In this document: piece by piece, positions 1 to 8,246 of the stretch | Layout of the letters: each line of letters begins with the position of its first letter | Position numbering within the stretch: position 1 is the stretch's first letter | Assembly (NCBI RefSeq): GCF_008711155.1 | Contig: NZ_VUYQ01000002.1 | Location: 186,001-250,000 of the forward strand | Reading direction: 5' to 3' | Length of the DNA stretch: 64,000 nucleotides | Source of the DNA: Dechloromonas sp. CZR5 | GTDB lineage: Bacteria; Pseudomonadota; Gammaproteobacteria; Burkholderiales; Rhodocyclaceae | Made by a program: the position numbers and the translations under genes | Notes under the pieces: model-generated | Databases searched by the model: none | Told to the model about the DNA's origin: nothing | Seen by the model: the letters and a program-made list of their open reading frames with translations, nothing else

Positions 1-120
1 ATAGGTCGCCTGCGCTACGACAGCGATGGTTCGCTCGATCGGGGAGAGTGAATCAAGCCACACCGCATTCCTTACCTTTAGAGCTGCGATTTCAGCCCTC
101 CGACGTGCAGCCTCGCCCAT
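1..120 (-). CDS. Unidentified protein, N-terminal 40 residues only (cut by window edge)
   Basis: An open frame starts at an ATG (complement of 118-120) and runs off the left edge without a stop. It begins MGEAARRRAEIAALKV, a basic helical start, and continues through LDSLSPIERTIAVVAQ. A GGGG tract about 8 bases before the ATG could serve as a weak ribosome binding site. The family is not recognised. It belongs to the island's left part as seen here. Only 40 codons are visible, so the call rests on reading-frame quality alone. Confidence 0.5.
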   Translation of the reverse strand, partial: MGEAARRRAEIAALKVRNAVWLDSLSPIERTIAVVAQATY

Positions 121-1031
121 CCAATAACCCCATAAACTATATGATCAGCATATTGTACTGAAGGAATCTTGGTGTTTAGCCTCAACGTTGGCTCTCATGC
201 GCGAGCTATCCACTAAGAGGAAACATTCCATTTGGCACGATTAGCCGTGGTGGAACTCATGGCTATCGGCCACAACCTGCCTGTCGCCGAATCTCCGAAG
301 ACGTCACTCAAAGGGCTGGTTGACTCCGAAACCTGCCAGGCAGCCTACGGAAGGGGCTCGGCCTTTGCCGCCGCTGGCTGATTGCTTACTGTCGGTCAGC
401 AGTCTGGCGGTAAGCTGCCCTTGGGGGTATTTCCCGGCGACAGGCAGCTTTCTACTCCGGTGAGTACGTGCTCCCGACCCATAACGGTCGTTGTCCAGAT
501 GAGTCGGGTCGGTCAGTAATTCGCCGCTTACCTGCCGTCCGGACTAAATAGTGTCTAGGAATCTACGACTGTCAGCAGTAGGGCAAGCAAAAAGCCCAAG
601 CGTTTCAAGCTTGGGCTTCTGAAATCCTTGGCTTCGTAGCAATTGATCGAAGCAATGCGGCTGTCGCCGTTTGGGTACTACGCAATCATCTCAATTTGCG
701 GCGGACTATCAGTCATGCTGCCTCCAGTCACTTTGTTTGCTTCGAGAACCTACTTACATCTCTTCGGTCTTCGATTCCAGATTACTCCTCCGCGGGCAAA
801 TGTCTAGTCTTGCGCAACTACACCCCCAGGCGTTTAATAGTTAGTTGCCTAAACGGTTGCTGTGCTCCGACACCAGCAGAAAAGCCTAAGCCAGCAGTTC
901 GGCCATTGCTGCCTGTGACGTTGGCTGGATTGAATGGCCGTTATTGCCAAGGTTGCCGTCGTTGATGGAATGCTTGATTACATCAAGGAGAATCACAGAT
1001 AACGGATAAATCGTACAGCTAACCAATGCCA
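121..1031. other. Stretch without a recognised gene
   Basis: About 900 bases between the edge gene and cadR. No frame resembles a known protein. An 89-codon frame at 696-965 starts at TTG without a ribosome binding site and has an odd, Cys-rich, non-protein-like composition. The only clear signal is the hairpin at 592-618. The stretch is probably decayed island DNA. Confidence 0.5.
592..618. terminator. Hairpin, probable transcription terminator
   Basis: AAGCCCAAGC (592-601) pairs perfectly with GCTTGGGCTT (609-618) around a 7-base loop. The flanks are A-rich on the left and TT-ending on the right, so it could work in either direction. No recognised gene ends next to it. Confidence 0.55.
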
Positions 1032-1520
1032 TCAAACTTGGTTGCCTTGAATGCCCTTCGCCGAGTTGGGGTTTGCAGCATGCCGATGCGCTCCCTGAAC
1101 GTGGGATGCCGTCTTGCCGCTAGGCACAATCGCTTGAGACAACCCGTCAAGAATGCCACAGTGGGCAGCATCACGCGCCTCGCCACACCGCTCGCGCAGG
1201 CCTTTCAGTTGCCTCTCCAGTTCCTGGAGTTCTTGCATCCGTTGAGCAACATGTCCAATGTGCCGGTCAAGCAGTCGATTCACATCCGCGCAGTTCTCCT
1301 GTGGTGATTCCTTGAAGTGCTGCAAGACTCGAATTTCATCCAGCGTCATATCCAAACTGCGACAGCGCCGAATAAAAGATAGTCGCTGTACATGGGCATC
1401 TCCATAAATGCGGTAGTTGCCTTCGCTGCGGGCAGGTATTGGCAGCAGCCCATCGCGCTCGTAATAGCGGATCGTTTCCACATTCGTCCCGGTAAGGCGG
1501 GACAGTTCGCCGATTTTCAT
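1032..1520 (-). CDS. cadR: MerR-family Cd(II)/Pb(II)-responsive regulator, CadR type
   Basis: 162 residues. The N-terminal winged helix-turn-helix of the MerR family (MKIGELSRLTGTNVETIRYY) is followed by a long dimerisation helix. Cysteines lie at positions 77, 112 and 121. Cys77 and Cys112 are the metal ligands of CadR/PbrR-type sensors, and the third C-terminal cysteine fits CadR. The tail is His-containing. I chose the ATG at 1520 because a GGAG sits 6 bases upstream; an in-frame ATG at 1526 abuts the GGAG and is less likely. Members twist 19-bp-spaced promoters to activate efflux genes. Two such promoters are present (1770-1803, 4484-4514), the second in front of cadA. It is transcribed leftward, downstream of the ynfA remnant. 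Confidence 0.93.
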   Translation of the reverse strand: MKIGELSRLTGTNVETIRYYERDGLLPIPARSEGNYRIYGDAHVQRLSFIRRCRSLDMTLDEIRVLQHFKESPQENCADVNRLLDRHIGHVAQRMQELQELERQLKGLRERCGEARDAAHCGILDGLSQAIVPSGKTASHVQGAHRHAANPNSAKGIQGNQV

Positions 1521-1536
1521 CTTCATCTCCTGATGT

Positions 1537-1753
1537 TTATACGGACCGAGTCGGTTGGAGCATGATGATTGCCATACCGGCCAGCGTGAGCACACTGCCG
1601 ACAAGATCGCATCGAGTTGGGACAACGCCATCGATCTGCCATAGCCAGATCAGGGCAATCGCCACGTAGACAGCCGAGAATCTCGTCCTGCACCGTGATG
1701 GCGAACAATCCCTGAGCTTTGACGAACTCAAGCATCTCTTTCGCTTCGACCAT
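1537..1753 (-). pseudogene. ynfA: YnfA-family (UPF0060) membrane protein remnant with internal deletion
   Basis: Two frames together give the two ends of a YnfA protein. One frame from an ATG at 1753 reads MLEFVKAQGLFAITV...EILGC, the first membrane helix. The +1 frame then reads VYVAIALIWLWQIDGVVPTR and continues through LAGMAIIML, the last two helices. About 40-45 residues of the usual ~108 are missing and the frame changes near 1668-1675. YnfA is an SMR-like four-helix inner-membrane protein often linked to metal resistance genes. The remnant lies between cadR and its operator, 16 bp before cadR, so it probably no longer makes a working protein. Confidence 0.8.
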
Positions 1754-1769
1754 TCTCTTTTATTGTAAG

Positions 1770-1803
1770 CCCTTGACTCTGTAGCCACTCAAGGGTTTCT
1801 AAT
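1770..1803 (+). promoter_or_regulatory. CadR-type promoter/operator, copy 1
   Basis: A -35 TTGACT (1773-1778) and a -10 TCTAAT (1798-1803) are separated by 19 bp, the overlong spacing that MerR-family activators correct. CCCTTGA (1770-1776) and TCAAGGG (1789-1795) form a perfect inverted repeat. It points rightward, but the next gene there is a 5'-truncated fpr. The sequence is nearly identical to the promoter in front of cadA at 4484-4514. Confidence 0.75.
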
Positions 1804-1934
1804 ACAGGTAGCTGAAAAAGTCATGAACCAGAAGCAATTCCTGACGCTAATCACTAGCAGCCAGTCGCACGCTCCACGTAACTGACCGTCTAAAACGATC
1901 ATGAAATTGCTGAGTTGAAAGTCTATTCTGATGA

Positions 1935-2621
1935 AGCTTCATCAATGGCCAGTTCGTGATGATCGGCATGGAAGTCAATGGCCGCCCGCTGATGCGCGCC
2001 TATAGCATTGCCAGTGCGAATTACGAAGAGCACCTGGAGTTCTTCAGCATCAAAGTTCAGGATGGTCCTCTGACCTCGCGTCTGCAACACCTGAAGCCGG
2101 GCGATCCGCTCCTGGTCAGCAAAAAGCCTACCGGCACCTTGGTTCTGCGCGACCTCAAGCCGGGGCGTCGCTTATTCATGTTTGCCACCGGCACCGGCCT
2201 GGCCCCGTTCATGAGCCTGATTCACGATCCGGAAACCTATGAGCGTTTCGAGAAGGTCATTCTCATCCATGGTGTTCGCTGGACTAACGAGCTGGCTTAC
2301 CACGACTACATTGAGGAAGATCTGAAGGAACACGAATACCTCGGCGATCTGATCCGTGAAAAATTGGTCTATTACCCGACGGTGACTCGTGAGCCATTTC
2401 GCAACGAGGGTCGTCAGACTGACCTGACCCTCTCCGGTAAGTTATTTGCCGACCTGGGCGAGCCGCCCATCGACCCAGCTACCGACCGCGGCATGATTTG
2501 CGGCAGCCCGGCCATGCTCAAGGAAATTTCGGCCATGCTTGATGGCTTCGGTTTGACGATTTCGCCGCATATCGGCGAAGCCGGTGATTATGTGATTGAG
2601 CGTGCATTCGTCGAGCAGTAA
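1935..2621 (+). pseudogene. fpr: Ferredoxin-NADP+ reductase, 5'-truncated
   Basis: The frame encodes most of a class I Fpr. It has the FAD-binding RAYSIASANYEEHLEFFSIK segment, the nucleotide-binding GTGTGLAPF, and CGSP before the C-terminal IGEAGDYVIERAFVE. The family is about 257 residues, but homology starts at FINGQFVMIG (about 1938) and two in-frame TGA codons (1929, 1932) lie just upstream, so roughly 35-40 N-terminal residues are missing. A GTG at 1956 or ATG at 1959 could start a shortened product, but no ribosome binding site is seen. It is followed by etfBA. The breakpoint suggests that an fpr-etfBA fragment was moved here. Confidence 0.8.
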
Positions 2622-2675
2622 GCAACGGGTGACCGACTCAAAGTCAAACCCCAAGACTATCTCTGGAGAGTATTT

Positions 2676-3425
2676 GTGAAAATTTTGGTTCCCGTGAAGC
2701 GGGTTGTTGATTACAACGTGAAGGTCCGTGTCAAGGCCGATGGTTCCGGTGTCGATCTGGCCAACGTCAAGATGAGCATGAACCCCTTTGACGAAATCGC
2801 CGTTGAAGAAGCCGTTCGTCTCAAAGAAGCCGGCATCGCCACGGAGGTCATCGCCGTCTCCTGCGGCGTTACCGCCTGCCAGGAAACCCTGCGCACCGCC
2901 ATGGCCATCGGTGCCGACCGCGGCATCCTGGTCGAAACCGATGTCGACCTACAACCGCTGGCCGTCGCCAAACTCCTCAAGGCCCTCTGCGACAAGGAAC
3001 AACCGCAACTCGTCATCTGCGGCAAACAAGCCATCGACGACGACGCCAACCAGACCGGTCAGATGCTCGCCGCCCTGCAAGCCTGGCCGCAAGCCACCTT
3101 CGCTTCCAATGTCGTCATCGCTGGTGGTAAGGCCACCGTCACCCGCGAAATCGACGGCGGCCTCGAAACCCTCGAAATCACCCTGCCGGCCGTCGTTTCA
3201 ACTGACCTGCGTTTGAACGAGCCGCGCTACGCCACGCTCCCCAACATCATGAAAGCCAAGAAAAAGCCGCTCGACACCGTCAAGCCGGCCGATCTTGGCG
3301 TCGACGTCACCCCGCGCCTGACCACCCTCAAAGTCGCCGAACCCGCCAAGCGCAGTGCCGGCGTCCGGGTTGCCGATGTCGCCGAACTCGTCAACAAACT
3401 CAAGAACGAAGCCAAGGTGATCTGA
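2676..3425 (+). CDS. etfB: Electron transfer flavoprotein, beta subunit
   Basis: 249 residues from a GTG at 2676, with GGAGAG 5 bases upstream. It starts with the conserved [20 protein letters not shown] and holds the AMP-binding, adenine-nucleotide-hydrolase-like fold seen in ETF beta ([17 protein letters not shown]). With EtfA it forms a heterodimer that passes electrons from acyl-CoA and other dehydrogenases to ETF:quinone oxidoreductase. Length is normal and no lesion is seen. It is 54 bases after the fpr fragment and 2 bases before etfA. Inside an island its role is unclear, since a core copy is expected elsewhere. Confidence 0.95.
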   Translation: MKILVPVKRVVDYNVKVRVKADGSGVDLANVKMSMNPFDEIAVEEAVRLKEAGIATEVIAVSCGVTACQETLRTAMAIGADRGILVETDVDLQPLAVAKLLKALCDKEQPQLVICGKQAIDDDANQTGQMLAALQAWPQATFASNVVIAGGKATVTREIDGGLETLEITLPAVVSTDLRLNEPRYATLPNIMKAKKKPLDTVKPADLGVDVTPRLTTLKVAEPAKRSAGVRVADVAELVNKLKNEAKVI

Positions 3426-3427
3426 TC

Positions 3428-4360
3428 ATGACCATTCTCGTCATTGCCGAACACGACAACCAGTCCCTTAAGGCCGCCACCCTCAACACCGTCGCTGCGG
3501 CAGCGAAAATCGGTGGCGACATCCATGTCCTCGTCGCCGGCTGCAACTGCACTGCCGCCGCCCAGGAAGCCGCCACCCTCAGCGGCGTGAGCACCGTCAA
3601 AGTCGCCGACGCCGCCCACTACCAGAGCCAGACGGCCGAGAATCTGACCGCACTAGTCATCGCCAACGCATCGGGTTACAGCCACATCCTCGCCCCGGCC
3701 ACCACCTTCGGCAAGAACCTCATGCCGCGCGTCGCCGCATTGCTCGACGTCGCCCAGATCTCCGAAATCATCGGCGTTGAGTCCGCCGACACCTTCGTCC
3801 GTCCGACCTACGCCGGCAATGCCCTGGCTACCGTGCAGAGCGCCGACAAGGTCAAAGTCATCACCGTGCGCACGACCGCCTTTGATGCGGTCAACCGGGA
3901 AAATGCCGCCAAAATCGAAAGCGTCGTCGCAACTGCCGACACCGCTCAAAGCACCCTGACCAACCGCGAACTGACCAAGTCCGAGCGTCCCGAACTCGGT
4001 GCCGCCAAGATCATCGTCTCCGGCGGCCGTGGCCTGGGCAGTGGCGAGAACTATCACACCCTGCTCGAACCGCTCGCCGACAAGCTCGGTGCCGCCCTCG
4101 GTGCATCGCGTGCAGCGGTCGATGCCGGTTTCGTGCCGAACGACTACCAGGTTGGACAGACCGGCAAGATCGTCGCCCCGCAGCTTTACATCGCGGTCGG
4201 TATTTCCGGTGCCATCCAGCATCTGGCCGGGATGAAGGAGTCGAAGATCATCGTCGCCATCAACAAGGATCCCGATGCGCCGATCTTCCAGGTGGCGGAT
4301 TACGGGCTGGTCGCTGATCTCTTCGAAACCGTGCCGACATTTACGCAATTCTCTTTATGA
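3428..4360 (+). CDS. etfA: Electron transfer flavoprotein, alpha subunit
   Basis: 310 residues starting [20 protein letters not shown]. The N-terminal domain I is followed by the FAD-binding C-terminal domain with [12 protein letters not shown], the [20 protein letters not shown] segment and [19 protein letters not shown]. These are the diagnostic ETF alpha signatures. It binds FAD at the interface with EtfB. The coding end is intact and is followed by 175 bases that carry the cadA promoter. No terminator is visible between etfA and that promoter, so readthrough into cadA is possible. Confidence 0.96.
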   Translation: MTILVIAEHDNQSLKAATLNTVAAAAKIGGDIHVLVAGCNCTAAAQEAATLSGVSTVKVADAAHYQSQTAENLTALVIANASGYSHILAPATTFGKNLMPRVAALLDVAQISEIIGVESADTFVRPTYAGNALATVQSADKVKVITVRTTAFDAVNRENAAKIESVVATADTAQSTLTNRELTKSERPELGAAKIIVSGGRGLGSGENYHTLLEPLADKLGAALGASRAAVDAGFVPNDYQVGQTGKIVAPQLYIAVGISGAIQHLAGMKESKIIVAINKDPDAPIFQVADYGLVADLFETVPTFTQFSL

Positions 4361-4483
4361 CCTTTCTAGTCAGGTACTGGATTTGCCGGAATTTGCACCA
4401 AGCTTGAGGCAAGCTGGCAATTCCAATATTTGAAGAACTCGGGTGTCCCTTCCGCTCCAACCGGTTTCCCTTATTGCAATCGC

Positions 4484-4514
4484 TTGACTCTGTAGTCACT
4501 CAAGGGTTTCTAAT
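4484..4514 (+). promoter_or_regulatory. CadR-type promoter/operator, copy 2, driving cadA
   Basis: TTGACT (4484-4489) and TCTAAT (4509-4514) are separated by 19 bp, with the same core as copy 1 apart from a few substitutions. A strong AAGGAG (4524-4529) lies 6 bases before the cadA ATG. The architecture is that of promoters activated by metal-loaded CadR/PbrR. Confidence 0.85.
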
Positions 4515-4535
4515 GCGGGAAACAAGGAGAACGCC

Positions 4536-6755
4536 ATGAGTCTTGATACCAACCCGAAGCCCCTTCAGAAAGCTGCCCATTGCGGATGTGCGGGCGGCTG
4601 TTCAGCAGCAGTGCCCACAGCCGCAGAAATCCCGGCAGCCGCCGATCTCGCTCAAAGCGATGGCGTGCCGATCTTCGTGATTCCCACCATGGACTGCCCG
4701 AACGAGGAGAATGACATCCGTCGTGCGGTGGCCGGTATCGAGGGCGTCCGTTCCCTGCGTTTCCAACTGTCGGCGCGCACGGTTGCGATTGATGCGACGA
4801 CGGAAGCCCTTGATGCAGCCTTGGCTGCCATCCGTAAAGCCGGCTTTACGCCCAAGCCGGTGTCTGCAGCTCAGGCGGCAACAAAGAACGTTGGCGTCAG
4901 TGATCTCTGGCGAAGTGTTCTGGCGCTCGGGCTGGCCGTCGGTGCGGAAGCGCTGGATTTCTTCGCGCCCGATACCTTGCCTTTCAAGGGTATCGGTATG
5001 GCATTGGCCATCGTCGCCATCTGGCTGTCCGGCATTTCTACCTATACTAAAGGCGTGGCGGCATTACGGCGCGGGCAATTGAACATGAACGCGCTGATGG
5101 GCGTTGCCGTGACCGGCGCCTTCCTCATTGGACAATGGCCCGAGGCGGCGATGGTCATGGCCTTGTATGCCATTGCCGAACTGATCGAAGCCCGCTCGGT
5201 GGATCGGGCGCGTAACGCCATCAAGGGCCTGCTCGACCTGACGCCGGAGACGGCGGAAGTTCGGCAGGCCGATGGGACGTGGCGGGAAGTACCGGCGGCG
5301 GAGGTAAAGCTGGAATCCTGCGTTCGGGTCAAACCCGGCGCCCGGATACCGCTTGACGGTCAAGTGACGGCCGGAAGCAGTGCGGTCAATCAGGCACCGG
5401 TCACCGGCGAAAGCATCCCGATTGACAAGGCGGCAGGCGACCCGGTGTTTGCTGGCACGATCAACGAAACCGGCACTCTGGAGTTTCGTGTGACGGCCGC
5501 TGCCGACAACACCACGCTGGCCCGCATCATCCACGCCGTCGAACAGGCGCAGGGGACGCAAGCGCCGACCCAACGCTTCGTTGACCGGTTTGCCGCAATC
5601 TACACGCCGACCGTGTTCGGCATCGCTGTTGCCGTGGCTGTTCTGACGCCCTGGCTGCTCGGCTGGACCTGGACGCAGGCGCTCTACAAAGCCCTGGTGC
5701 TGCTGGTTATTGCTTGCCCCTGCGCGCTGGTGATCGCCACGCCGGTAACGGTCGTTAGCGGGCTGGCCGCAGCAGCCCGACGCGGCATCCTGATCAAGGG
5801 CGGTGTCTATCTTGAGGAGGCCCGTAAACTCCGCGTCATTGCCCTCGACAAGACCGGCACCATTACCGAAGGCAAACCCCGTCTGGTCGCCACCGAACTG
5901 CTGCCCTCGACGGTTCCTGAATCCCAAGTGCTTGCCTGGGCGGCCAGCCTGGCCGGGCACTCGGACCATCCAGTCTCCAAGGCGATTGCAACCGGTCTCA
6001 AGCTTCCGGAAAATGGCTTGACCGATTTTGTCGCCCTTGCCGGACGGGGCGTGGAAGCGAGGGCCGACGGCCAACTGCTGATCCTCGGCAATCATCGCCT
6101 GATCGAGGAGCGCGGGCTGTGTAGTGCCGAAATCGAGGCTCGCCTTCAGGCGCACGAGACGCAAGGCCGGACGGTGACCATGCTGGCGACGGCACAGCAA
6201 GTGCTGGCAATTTTTGCGGTGGCGGACACCATCAAGGAAAGCTCGCGGGAGGCAGTGGCCGATCTGCACCGTCTCGGTGTCGTCTCAGTCATGCTGACCG
6301 GCGACAATGCAGCGACGGCCGCCAGCATCGCCAAGGAAGCAGGCATCGACGACGCCCGAGGCAATCTGCTCCCTGAGGACAAGCTGGCGGCTATTGAAGA
6401 CTTGCAGCGTCGCCATGGCCCGACCGCGATGACCGGTGACGGCATCAACGACGCACCGGCGCTGGCGCGTGCCAACATCGGCGTGGCGATGGGTGCGGCC
6501 GGAACAGACACAGCAATGGAAGCGGCCGACGTGGTTATCATGAACGACGATCTGCGGCGTATTCCCGAGACCATTCGCCTGTCCCGAAGCACCCATGCGG
6601 TGCTCTGGCAAAACATCGGGATGGCACTGGGGATCAAGGCGATCTTTCTCGGATTGGCCATTTTGGGTAACGCCACCATGTGGATGGCGGTGTTTGCGGA
6701 CATGGGCGCGAGCCTGCTGGTGGTTTTCAACGGCCTGCGCCTGCTCCGCAAATGA
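4536..6755 (+). CDS. cadA: P1B-type Cd2+/Zn2+/Pb2+ exporting ATPase
   Basis: 739 residues. The N-terminus is Cys-rich (HCGCAGGC), followed by a heavy-metal-associated domain with the MDCPNEE motif seen in CadA/PbrA rather than the GMTCxxC of copper pumps. The metal channel motif is Cys394-Pro-Cys396 in transmembrane helix 6. The phosphorylated aspartate is Asp438 in DKTGT, and the ATP-binding hinge is TGDGINDAPALA. It expels divalent soft metals from the cytoplasm. It is led by the CadR promoter and overlaps lspA by four bases (ATGA), the layout of pbrA-lsp operons. Whether Pb, Cd or Zn is the main substrate cannot be told from sequence alone. Confidence 0.94.
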   Translation: MSLDTNPKPLQKAAHCGCAGGCSAAVPTAAEIPAAADLAQSDGVPIFVIPTMDCPNEENDIRRAVAGIEGVRSLRFQLSARTVAIDATTEALDAALAAIRKAGFTPKPVSAAQAATKNVGVSDLWRSVLALGLAVGAEALDFFAPDTLPFKGIGMALAIVAIWLSGISTYTKGVAALRRGQLNMNALMGVAVTGAFLIGQWPEAAMVMALYAIAELIEARSVDRARNAIKGLLDLTPETAEVRQADGTWREVPAAEVKLESCVRVKPGARIPLDGQVTAGSSAVNQAPVTGESIPIDKAAGDPVFAGTINETGTLEFRVTAAADNTTLARIIHAVEQAQGTQAPTQRFVDRFAAIYTPTVFGIAVAVAVLTPWLLGWTWTQALYKALVLLVIACPCALVIATPVTVVSGLAAAARRGILIKGGVYLEEARKLRVIALDKTGTITEGKPRLVATELLPSTVPESQVLAWAASLAGHSDHPVSKAIATGLKLPENGLTDFVALAGRGVEARADGQLLILGNHRLIEERGLCSAEIEARLQAHETQGRTVTMLATAQQVLAIFAVADTIKESSREAVADLHRLGVVSVMLTGDNAATAASIAKEAGIDDARGNLLPEDKLAAIEDLQRRHGPTAMTGDGINDAPALARANIGVAMGAAGTDTAMEAADVVIMNDDLRRIPETIRLSRSTHAVLWQNIGMALGIKAIFLGLAILGNATMWMAVFADMGASLLVVFNGLRLLRK

Positions 6756-7252
6756 TCCCGGATAAGCCCATGATGGACCGTTGCCGCTGGCTGGGGTTGG
6801 CCATCGGTGTGGCCTTGGCGGACCAAGGGGTCAAGCATTGGATCGTAGCGACCTTCCCTTTGGGCACTGGCGCAACGGTATTGCCGTTTTTCAACCTCGT
6901 TCACATCCTGAATAGCGGTGCAGCCTTCAGTTTTCTTGCGGATGCCGGCGGCTGGCAACGCTATGCCTTCATTGCTCTCGCCGTGGTCGTCTCGGGGGGA
7001 TTAAGCGTCATGTTGCTCAAAGGCGTGGCGAACCGTTGGGAAAGCTGGGGGTATAGCCTGCTTCTCGGCGGTGCCGTCGGCAACCTGGTAGATCGCCTGT
7101 TCCAGGGAGCGGTCGTGGATTATCTGGACTTCCATGCCGGCGCCTGGCACTGGCCAGCCTTCAATCTCGCCGATACGGCGCTTTGTCTGAGCGCCGTGAT
7201 TCTTCTTTGGGGGGCCTTGCTGTCTTCAGCTCAAAGCAAGGCGACCCTTTAG
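6752..7252 (+). CDS. lspA: Signal peptidase II (prolipoprotein signal peptidase), pbr-operon type
   Basis: 166 residues with four membrane helices. The catalytic aspartates appear in GGAVGNLVDRL and FNLADTAL, and the NSGAAFSFL segment is the family signature. LspA cleaves lipoprotein signal peptides at the lipobox cysteine. The ATG at 6752 overlaps the cadA stop; ATGs at 6770 and 6773 are alternatives. A second, metal-operon copy of lspA is a known feature of pbr lead-resistance operons, where it was proposed to assist Pb handling. The core lspA should sit near ileS elsewhere. The downstream gene, a DsbD-alpha-like secreted protein, begins 20 bases after its stop. Confidence 0.93.
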   Translation: MIPDKPMMDRCRWLGLAIGVALADQGVKHWIVATFPLGTGATVLPFFNLVHILNSGAAFSFLADAGGWQRYAFIALAVVVSGGLSVMLLKGVANRWESWGYSLLLGGAVGNLVDRLFQGAVVDYLDFHAGAWHWPAFNLADTALCLSAVILLWGALLSSAQSKATL

Positions 7253-7272
7253 CGAGAGCGCAGGAAATTTCG

Positions 7273-7767
7273 ATGCAACCCCTGGCCACAAACCGAAACG
7301 AGGAACACAAATTGGCTCAACGATCTTTCTCCCTGTTTGACCGTCGCACCTTGTCTGCCTTGATGCTCATGAGCGTGGTTCATTGCGCTTCGGCCGCCGA
7401 GGAACCCTTGCCTCCCGATCAGGCCTTTCGGTTTAATGCGTCCCTGAAGGGTAGCGATACGGTGGTGGCTGAGATCATTCCTGCCAAGAAGCACTACCTC
7501 TACAAGAACAAGGTCCGCTTTGCCTTGAAGAACGCCAGCGGCGTCCTCATCAAGGAGGTCAAGCTACCTTCCGGCGAGATGAAGAACGATCCCTATTTTG
7601 GGCTGATCGAAGTCTATAAATCGCCCGTCGTCGCGGAAATCATGCTGGAGCGCGCGCCAAAGGCCAAAACGATCACCCTTTATGCGTCTTATCAAGGGTG
7701 CAATGAGAAACTCGGCGTCTGTTATCCGCCCATCGAGAAAACCGTTGATATGAAATTCCCCCAGTAG
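7273..7767 (+). CDS. Free-standing DsbD alpha-domain (thiol:disulfide interchange) protein
   Basis: 164 residues from the ATG at 7273 (AGGA 7 bases upstream). A TTG at 7312, after GAGGAA, would give a tidier signal peptide. The hydrophobic SALMLMSVVHCASA segment is followed by a domain matching the periplasmic N-terminal immunoglobulin-like part of DsbD. The redox cysteine pair is in YQGCNEKLGVCYPP. The membrane and thioredoxin-like parts of DsbD are absent, so it must draw electrons from another DsbD/ScsB/CcdA or act as a thiol chaperone. Its place behind cadA-lspA suggests a role in keeping secreted metal-handling thiols reduced. That role is inference. Confidence 0.82.
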   Translation: MQPLATNRNEEHKLAQRSFSLFDRRTLSALMLMSVVHCASAAEEPLPPDQAFRFNASLKGSDTVVAEIIPAKKHYLYKNKVRFALKNASGVLIKEVKLPSGEMKNDPYFGLIEVYKSPVVAEIMLERAPKAKTITLYASYQGCNEKLGVCYPPIEKTVDMKFPQ

Positions 7768-7825
7768 CCGGCAGAGCTTCCGGTCTAATTGACGGCTAAT
7801 GCCAAAATACGAATAATTCCCATCC

Positions 7826-8179
7826 ATGCTTCGCCATCCCCGCTTCCGCTCCTTCCTCGCGACATTGCTGGCCTTTTGCCTGGTCAGTGTGTCGCTGTGG
7901 AGCTATGGGGCGGAAGCGACCGCCGATGCGGTGTCGTACGAAATCGCCCACTTTTCCCCCATGCCGGGTGATTTACCTGATTCAGGCTTTGCCGACCAGC
8001 ATTGCAACCAAGGTTGCCATGCGCAGTCCCATCTGACCGGGACGGAGTGCGGTCATGCACCACACTTCCCGATACTCTTCACTGCCCAACAACACCTGAG
8101 CGGGCCGGACCGGGCGCGAGTCCCGAGCCGCCCGAGCGACGGACCCTTCCGTCCCCCGCGAACCTCCTTTCAAGCCTGA
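7826..8179 (+). CDS. CzcI-like secreted His/Cys-rich protein
   Basis: 117 residues. A signal-peptide-like start (FRSFLATLLAFCLVSVSLWS) is followed by a short region rich in possible metal ligands: DQHCNQGCHAQSH, TECGHAPHF. The C-terminus is Pro/Arg-rich and looks disordered. The position just upstream of an outer-membrane efflux gene, the size and the ligand pattern match CzcI-type proteins of czc operons, thought to modulate efflux in the periplasm. Overall similarity to named families is weak, so this is a contextual call. It starts 58 bases after the DsbD-alpha gene. Confidence 0.6.
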   Translation: MLRHPRFRSFLATLLAFCLVSVSLWSYGAEATADAVSYEIAHFSPMPGDLPDSGFADQHCNQGCHAQSHLTGTECGHAPHFPILFTAQQHLSGPDRARVPSRPSDGPFRPPRTSFQA

Positions 8180-8246
8180 ATTCCGTCATTTGTCTTGACC
8201 CACGGCGGGCGCCGTCGCGCCTGCCAGTGCTTGAAAGGTATTATCC

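Noticed and set aside
696..965. 89-codon frame on the plus strand
   Set aside because: TTG start, no ribosome binding site, composition unlike a protein, no similarity recognised.
1026..1307. 93-codon frame opposite cadR
   Set aside because: Antisense shadow of the cadR coding region.
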